Positions 12,799 to 24,034 of a stretch of DNA of 64,000 nt are shown one piece after another (within the stretch, counting starts at the first letter, position 1; each line of letters opens with the position of its first letter). Source of the stretch: Didymella arachidicola (Eukaryota; Ascomycota; Dothideomycetes; Pleosporales; Didymellaceae). The notes below the pieces were generated by a model, which saw nothing but the letters and a program-made list of their open reading frames with translations, made no database searches and was not told the DNA's origin. The stretch lies in contig CM049985.1 of the NCBI GenBank assembly GCA_016630955.3, positions 2,790,001-2,854,000 of the forward strand, in the 5' to 3' direction. Made by a program: the position numbers and the translations under genes.

Positions 12799-13631
12799 CT
12801 AGGGCTTCTGTGTGGTGCCAGTGTGAGTGGCACGCTCAGCATACACCCACTGGCCCTCCGGTGCGGGCTCCTCGAGCGGCTCCCATCTGTCGCAGGTTAG
12901 CTAAAGACTCGGAATCTGCAGACCGTTTGCACTTACACCTTGTTCTTGATCATCTCCTCAACCAATGTGTGCTCAGCCTCGGCAACCTGAATGACCTCCT
13001 CGATCAGACCAGCGCCAATCTTGCTCTCCAGGTCAGAAATACTGTTCACAGGATTAGGATTTCCTCGACTCTCATTGGCCGTGACCACCTACGCCTCGAT
13101 TGTGTACTGCGGCTCAGAAGCAAAGACAGTCGGCCTAAGTATGCGCTCTGGGTTGTAATCGACATCGCCCTTCAAAGCTTTGATATGCTTGCTGCGCTCC
13201 TTCTGCGACTTGATGCCCTCAGGGAAGCTCTGCGCGACCTCGCCGTCCCACTCGGCTTTCCGGTTCTGGCCATAGTCGATGTTCGAGACCTTGGGCATGA
13301 CAACAGCGACTCCGCCGTCGCTGCGAATGGTGTGGAAGTGGTCTGGGTCCTCGGCGATCTGCGAGAGGATCTTCTCCTGCCATGCGTCCCAGCCCTTAGG
13401 CTTCGACTCCTCGACGATCTTCAGGCGGTGGCGAGTGAGCGCCTCGGTCGACTGGCGGTATACGGAGGACTCGGGGATCTGCTTAAGCTTGGTGAGGGTG
13501 CCGTGGTAGTGGTGCAGCAGTGTCGAGCGCGGCGACGGGTGTGTAGCAAGGCCAGTGAGGCCAGTCGGGGCGCCGGCCTCGAGGAACTGGCCGGGCTTGA
13601 CGGCGGCGAAGAGTCTTGAAGCTGCCCTCAT
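12799..13631 (-). CDS. NADH:ubiquinone oxidoreductase NDUFA5-type subunit (29.9 kDa family), mitochondrial
   Basis: Three exons (13093-13631, 12937-13041 and 12799-12886) encode 243 residues. The N-terminus MRAASRLFAAVKPG is basic and amphipathic, like a mitochondrial presequence. The ETC_C1_NDUFA5 region follows with TGLATHPSPRSTLLHHYHGTL and the helix around QSTEALTRHRLKIVEE. The last exon gives WEPLEEPAPEGQWVYAER, which matches the conserved C-terminal family block and confirms the splicing. It is an accessory subunit of the peripheral arm of complex I. A longer frame starting at 13700 exists, but ATG 13631 is directly followed by the targeting sequence. It is divergent from the PDI-like gene, sharing 329 bp of upstream sequence. 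Confidence 0.93.
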
Positions 13632-13960
13632 GATTGCGGCGGGTGTGGACGGCGATGCGTGGCGCAATTGGTGTCTGGACGTGGTGATGCCGTCAACCAC
13701 CGAAGTTCACGCTCCACAGGCTTGGCGGGCGAGCGAGCGGGCGGGAGCTACAGGGATGTGGCGCCTCTGATCTCAGGGACATGCCTCTCGGGGTTCGTGG
13801 CATCTCACCCCTCCACGACAACTTTCCCAGACGCGGTCTCTCGATAGTTCAGTACTTTCTTCTCTGTTCGTCGGCGCGGTCGCCATCTCGAGAACATTCA
13901 TACCACGCGCCCACGCGCATATAAACCACGGTTGCGCCTGAGCAGCACGTAACCGTCGCA
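13632..13960. promoter_or_regulatory. Bidirectional promoter region (complex I subunit / PDI-like gene)
   Basis: The 329 bp between the two divergent start codons must contain both promoters and both 5' UTRs. No specific motif stands out. Confidence 0.6.
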
Positions 13961-16224
13961 ATGCGCTCCATATTCTATTCGCTCTTGTCGCTGGCGACGA
14001 TTGCCTCCACACTCGCAGTGCCAGACAGCGCAGCCACAGCAGTGACAAGGGCTGATGCGGACGACGACTGGGAGGAGAAGACGCCAGACACCATCTTCAA
14101 TGGCCAGACAGTGCCACCCATGCCCGTGCTCGATGTCAAAACCTTTGACAAGGAAACTGGGAAAGGCAACTGGCAAGTCAGCAATATATGACACTCCCAC
14201 TCCCTGCTAATACAGGAAAGGCTTGTAGAGTTCTTTTCGCCCTCGTGTCCACACTGCAAGCATTTCGCGCCCACATACCAAACCGCCTACGAGTTCTACT
14301 ACACATCCAAGCCCATCGAGGGCAAAAACGAACCCGAGGGCGATTCCCTGAACTCTTTCAAGCGCTTCTACGACTTCAACTTCGCCAAAGTCGACTGCAT
14401 AGCCTCCGCCGACCTTTGCGCTGCGAACAATGTAATGAGCTACCCTTCGATGATCTACTTTCGCGACGGAAAGGAGGTGGAGCGACAACGAGGCTCCAAG
14501 GATATGAAGGAGCTGAGCACATGGGTAGAAAACCTGCTCGAGACGATTCGTCCAGGATCGCGCAAGGAGGGTGGTCCTAAGCTGCCTCAGGCTGGTGATA
14601 AAGCCGTCGAAGCTGGTCCCGACATCGAGGCGGTCGTGAAAGAGAAGGAGAAAGATGAGGTCAAGATCAAGGAAGCTATAAGCTCCAAGATCGAGAGCTT
14701 GAAGAATGTGCCCACGAAGACAGCCCTCCCAAGTGAAGCCACCCCTACAAAGGCTACACCTGCAAAGGCTGTCTCGACTTTCAACCCGTCCGGTATCTCT
14801 GAGCCGCTCACCGCAGAGAAGTTCCAGACCTCCATCACGAACACCCTCGATCCCTGGTTCGTCAAGTTCTACGCGCCTTGGTGCCACCATTGCCAGGCTT
14901 TGAAGCCCAACTGGGACAATATGGCGCGTCAGATGAGGGGCAAACTCAACATTGGTGAAGTCAATTGCGACGTGGAGAAGAGACTCTGCAAGGACGCCAA
15001 GGTTCGAGGCTACCCTACCATGCTCTTCTTCCGTGGTGGCGAGCGCATCGAGTACGAGGGTCTTAGAGGTCTGGGCGACTTGCTCGACTACGCCAACAAA
15101 GCAACCTCGGTCGGCGCCGGAGTTCAAGATGTGGATGCAGCAAGCTTCAAGGCCCTAGAGGAGAAAGAGGAGGTCATCTTTGTCTACTTCTACGACCACG
15201 CCACTACTTCTGAAGACTTCATGGCACTTGAGCGCCTGACTCTTAGCCTTGTTGGCAAGGCCAAGATCGTGAAGACGAACGACAAGGCCATGTCAGAACG
15301 CTTTAAAATTTCTACCTGGCCTCGCCTCATGGCCTCCCGTGACGGCAAGGCTACCTACTACCCTCCTATTACACCGAAGGAAATGCGTGATACTCGTCAA
15401 GTCCTGACATGGATGAAGTCCGTCTGGTTGCCCCTCGTTCCCGAACTCACCTCTTCGAATGCCAAGGACATCATGGACGGCAAGATTGTAGTGCTTGGTA
15501 TTCTCAGCCGCGACCGTTCAGATGAGTTCATCTTGTCAAAGCGCGAGATGAAGACCGCTGCAATTGAATGGATCGACAAGCAAGATGCGCTCTTCCAGCT
15601 TGAGCGCCAGGAACTGCGCCAATCGAAGCAACTCCGCATCGAAGAGGCCGAAGACAGAGGGAACGAGCGCGCCCTACGTGACGCAAAGGGCATCCGCATC
15701 AACATGGATGAAATTGAACGCCCGCGTGTCGGCTTCGCATGGGTTGACGGCGTCTTCTGGGAGCGCTGGGTCAAGACCACGTACGGCATCGATGTCAAGG
15801 AGGGCGAGCGGGTCATCATCAACGACGAAGACGTAAGCAATTGCTGTTACATCCCTTCTCTACAAAGAAATACACTAACATGTATCAGAACCGCCGTTTC
15901 TGGGATACGACCATCTCCGGCGAACCCATTCGTCCCAGCCGCACCTCGATCCTCGAAACCATCGGCAAAGTCACGCAGAACCCGCCCCAGATCCGTGCCA
16001 AGTCTTCTACGGGCCGCGTCTCGGGCTTCTTCCTCAGCCTGAATAATTTCGCATGGCATCACCCTGTCCTGGCTGTCTTCGCCACCATTGGATTGATCAT
16101 CGCTGCTCTGCTCGGTGGCAAGAAGCTGAGGCGACGCAACAGCGCGGGCTACTTCCACCTCGGTGAGAAAGACGGCCTGCTCGGTGGGATCGGCAGCGGC
16201 AACGGCGGAGCTAAGCATGACTAA
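13961..16224 (+). CDS. Membrane-anchored protein disulfide isomerase-like protein with two thioredoxin domains
   Basis: Three exons (13961-14172, 14221-15832 and 15889-16224) encode 719 residues. A signal peptide (SLLSLATIASTLAVP) leads into a first thioredoxin domain with CPHC (FFSPSCPHCKHFAP), then a charged, Lys/Glu-rich linker, then a second with WCHHC (APWCHHCQALKPNW) and the cis-Pro motif GYPTMLFF. Two less conserved thioredoxin-like folds follow. A transmembrane helix near the C-terminus (VLAVFATIGLIIAALLG) precedes a basic LRRRN tail. This is the architecture of ER transmembrane PDIs such as yeast Eps1. The first intron uses a GC donor (GCAAGT). A GT alternative would make a 38-nt intron and insert extra residues, so GC-AG is preferred. 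The likely role is disulfide formation or quality control of membrane proteins in the ER. Confidence 0.9.
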
Positions 16225-16891
16225 GAGTCCTGTTGATGTGCACATTTGTGGCGTTGGGGGCTGCACTATACGCCAGGATGCATTTTGCGCGGCGTTACGG
16301 TTGAGATTTTGATACCTGGGTAGGTTATATTAGGGTGTATGAATGCAAGAATTGACGTGCAAGAATCTACGAATGAGTGTCATCACGCTTGTCCGATCGA
16401 TTTGGAGGCAGCTGGTGTGGTCTATTGTAGTCGTTATGAGACTGGTGTGGGATCATGCTACCGTAAGTCGACATCTGCGACTCACAGACTGCAAGAAGCA
16501 CAGCCGTACTGTTGCGGTGCAGTTGTTTGTAGCTTGCTTGTATGTTTGTCTCTTGTTGATTGTATGCCAAGGTGCATTATCTGTGATGACCTGCATGTGG
16601 GAGGCACCGAAGATCTCAATCCTGGTATGCTTCTTTCGCACGCCGTGTCCGATTGAGGATCATGGCAAGTCACATTGCCAGGAGCAGCATGTGCGTCACG
16701 GATCGTGCAGGATTTTTCCAAGCAATGCCTCTTGGATGACTGGAACAGAGTATCCGCAGCGCTGAGATGTACAATATCAATTCCAAACGCCATCGCTATG
16801 CACACGCCTCCACCTCTACAGTATCATACAACGCCTTGTCCTCCTCTAATTACATGAACTCTAGTCACGTCCCGTATGCGGGATCACTCGA
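16225..16891. other. Convergent intergenic region
   Basis: 667 bp between the PDI-like and ATP23 stop codons. Overlapping open frames at 16339-16805 on both strands show no domain. I see nothing but 3' UTR-type sequence. Confidence 0.55.
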
Positions 16892-17672
16892 TTAACGGTA
16901 GATCTCGTCAAACGGTCTCGTGTCGTTGAAGCAGCTTTCCCATACCTCGTTGACGACCTTCTTTGCATGTGCCTCGTCTTTGATCTGCGGCCGTGCCTGC
17001 ATGGATAACTCGGCACGTCGGCGCACACAAGCTTGCAGCTGTTCCGTAATGCTCCACTGGTTTCGTGTGAAGAACTCGCGTGTGAATCGACACTCTCCGC
17101 TCAAAGTGCTTGCGCGGATCTGCAAACGTTAGTCCCCACGACCTGTTGTCCGTTTGCCATGACCATACCTCCAGACAGGCCTGATGCCTCAGATTGTCCG
17201 CCTCGACCTTCCACTTCAAGTGGTCCCACGCATGCACCATCTCATGCGCCATGGTATCCTCCTGATGCCCTCTGTTCCTGAACTTGTTCGCGCACAGCAG
17301 GATACCGTGGTTCAGGCTGAAGCCCCCAGACTGCTCGCTCGTGCACATCCTGCACAGGATGTTGTCCTTGTTCAGATCGCCGCCGAGCTTGTACACCTCG
17401 TCGGACAGGAACCGGATGATTGGCGAGTATTGCAGCAGGTATTCCTTGTTCGATTCGCAGCGCTTGCAGATCGACTCGGCTTTGGTTGCGTCGAGCTCGG
17501 TGAAGTAGTTCTTCTCTAGCTCGACGTCTCGGCTGCCAGTCATGCGGCCCAGCATGATGGAGAAGGTGTTGCTCCAATTGTAGTATACAGGGTCCAGCTT
17601 TGGCGGCGCTGGGCCAGGCTTCGAGATGGCGGCGGGATGGGAGCCATTGGTGGCTTGTTCGGGCTTGGACAT
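16892..17672 (-). CDS. ATP23: Mitochondrial inner membrane metalloprotease and chaperone ATP23
   Basis: Two exons (17169-17672 and 16892-17119) encode 243 residues, the normal size. The zinc protease motif HEMVH lies at residues 143-147 within TMAHEMVHAWDHLKW. The cysteine-rich N-terminal half (ICKRCESNKEYLL, ILCRMCTSEQSGGF) matches the family's conserved disulfide-forming cysteines. In yeast, Atp23 sits in the intermembrane space, processes the Atp6 precursor and helps F0 assembly. The C-terminal exon restores CVRRRAELSM and VWESCFNDTRPFDEIYR, both typical of the family. It is divergent from the glutamate 5-kinase gene. Confidence 0.96.
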
Positions 17673-17961
17673 GGCGGCGCGATCGTGGGAGAGGTCGGAG
17701 GTGAATCGGGAGCGCCTGTCACGAGATGTGGAGAGTGAGTTTGATAGCTAGGGCGCGTCCACGGGTCGCCGTTGCCGTCGCAAAAAGTCGCGATGACGGT
17801 CTAGCGTGTTGCGGGGAACCAATGGGAGAAGGAGCGATCTCCGGAGGTGACGCTTTCCAGTCATGGGCAAAAGGTGCAGAGCACCACCTTGCTTCGTCAA
17901 TGAGGGCTTTTAAAACCCTCCTCTTGCCCTGTAGTCACTATTCGCAAAGCTATCAGCGGCA
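17673..17961. promoter_or_regulatory. Bidirectional promoter region (ATP23 / glutamate 5-kinase)
   Basis: 289 bp separate the two divergent ATGs. Both promoters must lie here or overlap the transcripts. No motif is assigned. Confidence 0.55.
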
Positions 17962-19561
17962 ATGGCAGTCCACATGAAGAAGATGCCCGGGCAGCTGACC
18001 GTGGTGATAAAACTCGGTAATATGCGCTCAGTACCAATCCCCCGCTATATGTACAAGATCAACTTACCAACGATGTCCAGGCACAAGCTCTATCGTTGAC
18101 GAGAAGACCCATCAGCCCCTCCTATCCATACTCTCCCTCATTGTCGAGACAGCATGTAAGCTCCACGCCGATGGACACCGCGTCGTCATCGTTTCTTCCG
18201 GTGCTATTGGCGTCGGGTTGCGACAGATGAACCTGCCGCGACGCCCGAAACACCTTCCCAAAGTGCAGGCACTGGCAGCTATCGGCCAGTGTAAGCTGTT
18301 AGCACTGTGGGACTCGTTGTTCGGAAACCTCAACCAACCGATAGCCCAAGTGCTGTTGACAAGAAACGACATTGCGGATCGTACACAGTACCAGAATGCG
18401 CAGAACACCTTCATTGAATTGCTGAGCATGGGCGTCATACCAATTGTCAATGAGAACGACACATTGGCTGTCACCGAAATCAAGTTCGGCGACAACGACA
18501 CATTAAGCGCCATCACCGCGGGCATGGTGCAAGCGGATTATCTGTTCCTGATGACAGACGTCGACTGCCTGTACGACAAGAACCCACGAACGAATCCAGA
18601 CGCAAAAGCTATCGAGGTCGTGGAAGACATCTCAGAGCTGACCGCAGATGTCAACTCTGCAGGGTCAGCGTTAGGCACAGGAGGCATGAGCACAAAGATT
18701 GTTGCTGCGCGGTTGGCAACAAGTGCTGGCGTCACCACGGTCATCACGAAGAGCTCGAAACCAGGCAACATCTCAGCGATCATCAAGCACGCAGAACAAC
18801 AGCGTAAGGCCGATAGCTCGGCCCGCAATTCGATCAGTAACTTCCAAGAGGACTCAGCGGACCTTCACGCCTCCTCCTACGATCTTTCAAAGTCCACGTC
18901 CTCCCTGCCCGAGGCCCAGGCCCAGGCCACGACTCTTTCTACCTCACAAGCAGATGCTGAGCCGGTCCCGTTACACACTCGCTTCCTCCCGATCTCACAC
19001 CCAATACGTGACCGCTACTTCTGGATCCTGCACGGCCTGGCACCGCATGGAACAATCTACATCGACAATGGCGCCTTCAAAGCGTTGCACGACAAAGCTG
19101 GCCTTCTCCCAGTTGGCATTGTCGACGTCGAAGGTCACTTCGCGCAGCAAGAAGCCGTCCGCATCGTTGTCGTCAAGCGGATTGCCACAGCTCCAGCTCC
19201 CGCTACCATACCGTCTTTCGCGTCTCCGCCAGTAGCCACACCCCCAACACCCACCCACACAACACATACGCACGCGCCGATCCCGCTGCGTCACCCGCTA
19301 CCACACACGAATTCACACTCGCATCATGGCAGCGGGACGCACACGCCACTGTTCGAGCTGACCAATCCTGCGCCGTTTGAGATTGGGCGCGCGGTGGTGA
19401 ACTACTCTGCAGCTGAGGTCAGGCGCATCAAGGGCATGCATTCGACGCAGATTGTCAAGGAGCTTGGATATGCGGATAGTGAGTATGTGGCGGTGCGGGA
19501 TAACATTGCGTTCTTTGGGGTCGAGAGGAGTAGGCCGCCGACGCCGCAGCTGGAGCATTAG
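17962..19561 (+). CDS. PRO1: Glutamate 5-kinase with C-terminal PUA domain (proline biosynthesis)
   Basis: A short first exon (17962-18016) joins 18081-19561 to give 511 residues. The amino-acid kinase core shows VVIKLGTSSI at the start, VVIVSSGAIGVG, the glutamate-binding VNENDTLAV and FGDNDTLSA, MTDVDCLYD, and the GTGGMSTKI loop. It phosphorylates glutamate to glutamyl-5-phosphate, the first committed and normally proline-inhibited step. A PUA domain follows (IYIDNGAFKAL, LLPVGIVDVEGHF, then EIGRAVVNYSAAEVRRIKG). A linker of about 60 residues (Ser/Ala-rich) separates kinase and PUA. The PUA itself is interrupted by a Pro/Thr/His-rich insertion encoded around 19190-19350. The tiny first exon is supported by the split Gly codon that recreates KLGTSS. 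Confidence 0.95.
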
Positions 19562-19762
19562 ATAGCTCACGTAAATGAGACTGGGCGGCAGCGCGTTGAT
19601 ACGTGCATGGCTCAGCACAAAGTACGAAGTTTGCTAAGCATTGAAAGGCGTGTGCACTTGTTCATTCATACTTGCGTACATCCGCAAGCCCATGATCTAT
19701 GAATATACCGACCTGCTCAATGCACTATCAGCACAACACCAACACCGTAGTCCCACCAACTT

Positions 19763-22196
19763 CTAAATCGCCCTACACCACCTCTCCAACCCGCGATCCA
19801 CCCCCTTCTCCCCTTTGAGCACCTCCCCAATCTCTTCCAGCGCAACATCACACCTACACATTCCAAACCCACCTCCCTGACCCAACACCACCGGCACAAT
19901 ATACCCCAACTCCATCAACCCCTCCCACTCGCGCCGCGCAACATCCTTGCCCCACACTTTCGCCAGGCTCCCGCTCGCGCTCATCCCGCCCGCAGCTGAC
20001 TGGATCCGCGCTTTCGAGGCAAGCGTCACGTACTCATCGTACGCCATGTTGAAGTTGCACGTATCGCTGTCGTGGATGATGTCGAGACGGGCGGTGGCGA
20101 TGAGCAGCGAGAGGGCGAGTGTGGATAAGGAGGGTAGGAGAGCGAGTTTGGAGTCTGGGGCCGTGAGAGATGTGGGTGTGAAGGGGTTGTTTGGGGCGAG
20201 GGTGGAGGTCGGGAGCAGGAAGGATGAGAGTAAAGTTGGGATTGATTTTGTGAGGTGGAAGGTTGGGGCGAGGTGGGTTGTGAGGAATGGGGAGGGGTGG
20301 GTGAGGAGTTTCTAGGGGGTGTTAGAGGATGAGTTACTGTTAGGTGGGGGGGTTACGTACGGTGATGTTGGCGTTCCATTGGTCGAGGATGGAGGGGTTT
20401 GTGGCTTTTGAGGGTTTTTTGGCGGGCGTTGTTTTGATGCCGCCGGCTAGAATGCCTCGCTCTTCGACGGTCAACTGGTCTGGTTGGACTGTCAGACATG
20501 CCTTGCAGATCTCCTGGAAAGCAGTGAAGCTCTTTGCGAGACTGAGATGGACGTAGCGATGGCTGAATCGGCTCTTGACGCGCTTCTCTAGGCTGTTTGT
20601 GACGTCGATTCGAGTAGTCAAGCCAAGCACAGCGATGGGCGCTTTACGTGATTGTGCAATGTCGAACAGGTTGTAGAGCAAGGTCTGGCGTGGGTGTTGT
20701 GCAAATAGGTCGAACTCATCCATGATGAATATGACTGCCTTAGCTACGTGGTCTGTGTGCTCTCCTGTCTGTTCTGACGGATGTGAGAGGAGTGCGAGGA
20801 GCGTTTGAAGCGTATCAGCGTAATTTTTGCCTGGACCACTGCCATCTTCTTCGACATCCATCTCCTTGCCAAGCTGACGCCAAATCTCGCGCAAGGCAAT
20901 CTTGTCATCGGTGTGAATGAAGCCATTCAGTCGAATGACATGATAGTCTTGAGCGTTGTCCTTTGATACTTCTGACAGCACTTTGTTGACCAGTGCTGTC
21001 TTGCCACTGCCTCGTGCACCAATCAAAAGAAGAGAGTTTCCCTCACCAGCTGTGACGGTATGCTCCACAAGCTGGTGCACGGATTTGTACTCGTCATCCA
21101 AGCCGACCAAGGGGGAGGGCCGTTTGGCTGTAATGCGCTCCATGACGATCGACTTCAGCAGATCCGTCTCACGTCCGGCGGGGAGATGGCCGAAGACTAT
21201 CGCAGGTGCTGGCTGTGCCTTCTGAGCTGATGGGGGCTTATTGAAGGGACTCGGCTCGGTTGGATCAAGCACGCTCTCCACCAGGCTGTTGCCGTCTACA
21301 TCCATATCACCGTCATCTTGAGCCACTTTAAGCGCGGGTGAGCTTTCGACGTCGAATGCGTTGAAAGTGTGGTCTGCGCGATTCTGTCTGCGCCGCTCCA
21401 GCGCTTTCTTTGTGGTGCTTGGTGGAGGCCGTTTCGCTAGCTCGTCTTCAGTGTCCGGTATCTCGGTCTGTGTCTTTGCTGGCCCACTTCGTCTCTTCGC
21501 TTTGGAGGGTGTAGCAGCGCTCGAATTGGTCATGCTGCCTTCCTCCTCCTCCTCCTCCTCCTCCTCCTCTTGTTCGTCACCTGCAGGGCTTGGCGCCTTC
21601 TTCTTCCGCCCTGTCGACTTTGCAGCCGGCGTCCTGCGCGCAGCTGAGCGAGGCGTCTTTGTACGATTCGAAGGTGTTTCAGCATCGGCGAGCTCATCAG
21701 GTGCGTCCGTATCTGCATCCTCCTCGTGCTTGTAGCTGCTGACCAGATGCTTGAATGCGCTCCGGCTGGCGCTCTGGACGTTCTTGGTAGACCGCAGCCT
21801 GCCTCGTTTTGGTGTCGTCGAAGGCTCTTGCAGCTCGTCCCCAAATTCGTCCTTCTTCTGAGCTGCCTTTGTCTGCCGCTTTCTTGCCGGCGCCGGTTTC
21901 TCCACACCCAATGCCCCCTCGATATCGTCAAAGATATCGTCCTCTTGTTCGATCACAGCTGTCCTCGCAGGCACACCATTGCTCGCGTCCCCTGATTTCC
22001 GCCTGCGTGCCGTGTCTTGCCATACGTCTAGGAGGGCTTCACCCTTCGCCTTCGCTGCAGATCGGGAGAGTCTTGCTGGCGTCTTCTTCGTCGAGCTCTG
22101 TGTCGGCGTGCTCGCTCCGTTGCGATTCGGCGTATCGAGCTTTCTACGCTTCGCAGAGCGTGGGGAGTCGTCCATTTTTAATGGGCTTGACTGCAA
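19763..22196 (-). CDS. ORC4: Origin recognition complex subunit 4
   Basis: Two exons, 20361-22196 and 19763-20311. The open frame starts at 22196 (794 residues); a second in-frame ATG at 22175 (MDDSPRSAKRRK) would give 787. The first ~330 residues are disordered and rich in basic and Ser/Thr-Pro segments, with a run of glutamates. The AAA+ module follows with Walker A GARGSGKTALVNK, Walker B VIFIMDEFDLF and sensor-type LGLTTRIDV. The C-terminal exon supplies the winged-helix region ending in ERWCRAI. ORC4 is part of the complex that marks replication origins and loads MCM helicase. The extended disordered N-terminus is usual for fungal ORC4 but absent from animal proteins. It converges with PRO1 (201 bp between stops). 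Confidence 0.93.
21538..21570. repeat. (CCT)n microsatellite in ORC4, coding for poly-Glu
   Basis: About eleven perfect CCT units on the plus strand encode a glutamate run in the disordered N-terminal part of ORC4. Length variation would be in frame. Confidence 0.9.
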
Positions 22197-22631
22197 GCTG
22201 GTCGGTCTATGAATGCTGCTTCATGGTGGTGGGTGCACACGCTTGTTGCGATTGTTGATAAACATGCAGCAGCCATCGAGTCGCGTCCATCACTCCAAGT
22301 CACGCCTCGCTTACACCCGCCGCACCCCTGCAGCTGCTCCAGGACCCACTTGTCCATTCTCTCAGGCTCGCTGTCACACCCATGCCCGCCTCTACAGTCA
22401 GTTTGAATTTCACTTTCAGTGCCATGTTCCCTACGTTTGCTATGCGGGCGCTACACCGCTGTGCACTGGCTCAGGGACGCTTCCCGCCGCAGAGCCGTTT
22501 GCATACCTGCACTGCCGTCAGAGGTGCCCACCAACCGCGCCCTATGACCGCTAGTGGCCTACGGGACCACTTTTGATTATTTTATATACCGCCTGCTGCT
22601 GGCCACATGAGATTGTACTAATTCAAGCGCC
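22197..22631. promoter_or_regulatory. Bidirectional promoter region (ORC4 / MFS transporter)
   Basis: 435 bp between divergent starts. A TATATA element at 22583-22588 lies about 45 bp upstream of the transporter ATG and could be its TATA box. An open frame on the plus strand (22213-22554) is judged non-coding. Confidence 0.5.
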
Positions 22632-24034
22632 ATGGCCTCTATCAGCAACACCGAGATCGAGCTTGATCCACAAACGCAATACACATCTGCAACGACCCTG
22701 GCAGATGTAGAGCTATTGCCTCAGGGCGCACAATCGCCTACCGGAAGCGAAGAAGGCCACTCCCTTCCACCAACCGATGGCGGCAAGAATGCTTGGCTCT
22801 TCTTGTTTTCTTGCTTCATGCTGGAAGCGATGATCTGGGGTACGCTCGACCTGAGAGTCACCATTCACGTGTCAGTCGCTGAATAAGTATAGGATTTCCA
22901 TCGACGTACGGTGTCTTCCAGGAGTACTACAGCAGCAATGATTTTGCCGGGTCTAGCAACCTTGCCATCGTGGGAGCATGTGCTATGGGTATCATGTACA
23001 TGGACATCACCATTTGGTTCATGTTGCTGAAGTGCTACCCGCGCCTTCGGCCATGGGCCACTCCCGTTGGTCTTGTCATCATGTGCCTTGCACTGGGACT
23101 TGGCTCGCTCTCCACTGACGTCTCCCATCTGATTCTCACTCAAGGGATTGTCTATGCTCTGGGCGGCGGTCTGGCCTGGACGCCTATCCTGTTCTACATC
23201 GAGGAGTGGTGGGTGCGAAGACGAGGTTTTGCCTATGGAGTGACCATGGCGGGTCTTGGCTTATCCGGTGCAATTCTCCCGCTCATTCTGGAGTGGCTGC
23301 TCCAAAGTTATGGCTTTAGGACCACACTGCGAGTGTGCGCGCTCAGCTTCGTCGCTCTGAACTTCCCGATCTTGTTCTTCTTCAAGCCTCGACTGCCGCA
23401 GTCACAGACCAACCTTCCATTCAAGTTCGACCTCTCCTTCTGGACATGCTCCAACTTCCTGATACTGCAATCATGCAATATACTACAGGGTATCGGCTAC
23501 TTCTTGCCTGCAATATACCTGCCCACTTTTGCTCGGTCGCTCGGCGCCAGTACCATCGAGAGTACTGTCACAATCATACTCTTGAATGCAGCAGCATTCG
23601 TGGGCTCTCTGACTATGGGAGTCGCGATCGACAAGTATCACGTGGTCAATTGCCTCCTCATAGCGGCAATGGGTTCTGGTATCGGAGTCTTCTTACTATG
23701 GGGCTTTTCCACCTCACTAGCGCCACTGTACGTCTTCAGCATCGTGTACGGCGGATTTGCTGGATGCCAAGCAAGCACTTGGAGTGGCATCATCAGGGAC
23801 ACGAAAGAGCAACGCATCAGCGCAGATTCTGGCATGATATTTGCATTCTTGTCTGCTGGCAAGGGAGTGGGCAATCTTGCTTCTGGTCCCCTCTCCGAAG
23901 CTCTACTTCATGCAGGAAGCTGGAGAGCTGGATTCGCCTACGGCAGCGGCTACGGCGCGCTCATCGCTTTCACCGGCGCGACTGCGCTGCTTAGCGGCTG
24001 GAGTTATGGTGCTAAACGTCTGGGCTGGATGTAA
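22632..24034 (+). CDS. Major facilitator superfamily transporter, monocarboxylate (MCT)-like
   Basis: Two exons (22632-22839 and 22893-24034) encode 449 residues. A hydrophilic N-terminal tail of ~55 residues precedes about 11-12 hydrophobic segments, e.g. NAWLFLFSCFMLEAMIWG, LVIMCLALGLGSL and GYGALIAFTGATALLSG. The sequence FPSTYGVFQEYY after helix 1 and the charged RRRGFAYGVTMAG loop are typical of fungal MCT-like MFS proteins. Substrate is not evident; monocarboxylates, riboflavin and unknown compounds are all known for this group. The intron interrupts the codon for the Gly before FPSTYG. The neighbour ORC4 is functionally unrelated. Confidence 0.87.

Noticed and set aside
12702..13619. 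Plus-strand frame of 305 codons
   Set aside because: Antisense to the complex I subunit exons; the minus-strand model explains all of the conserved sequence.
14207..15127. Minus-strand frame of 306 codons
   Set aside because: Antisense to both thioredoxin domains of the PDI-like gene.
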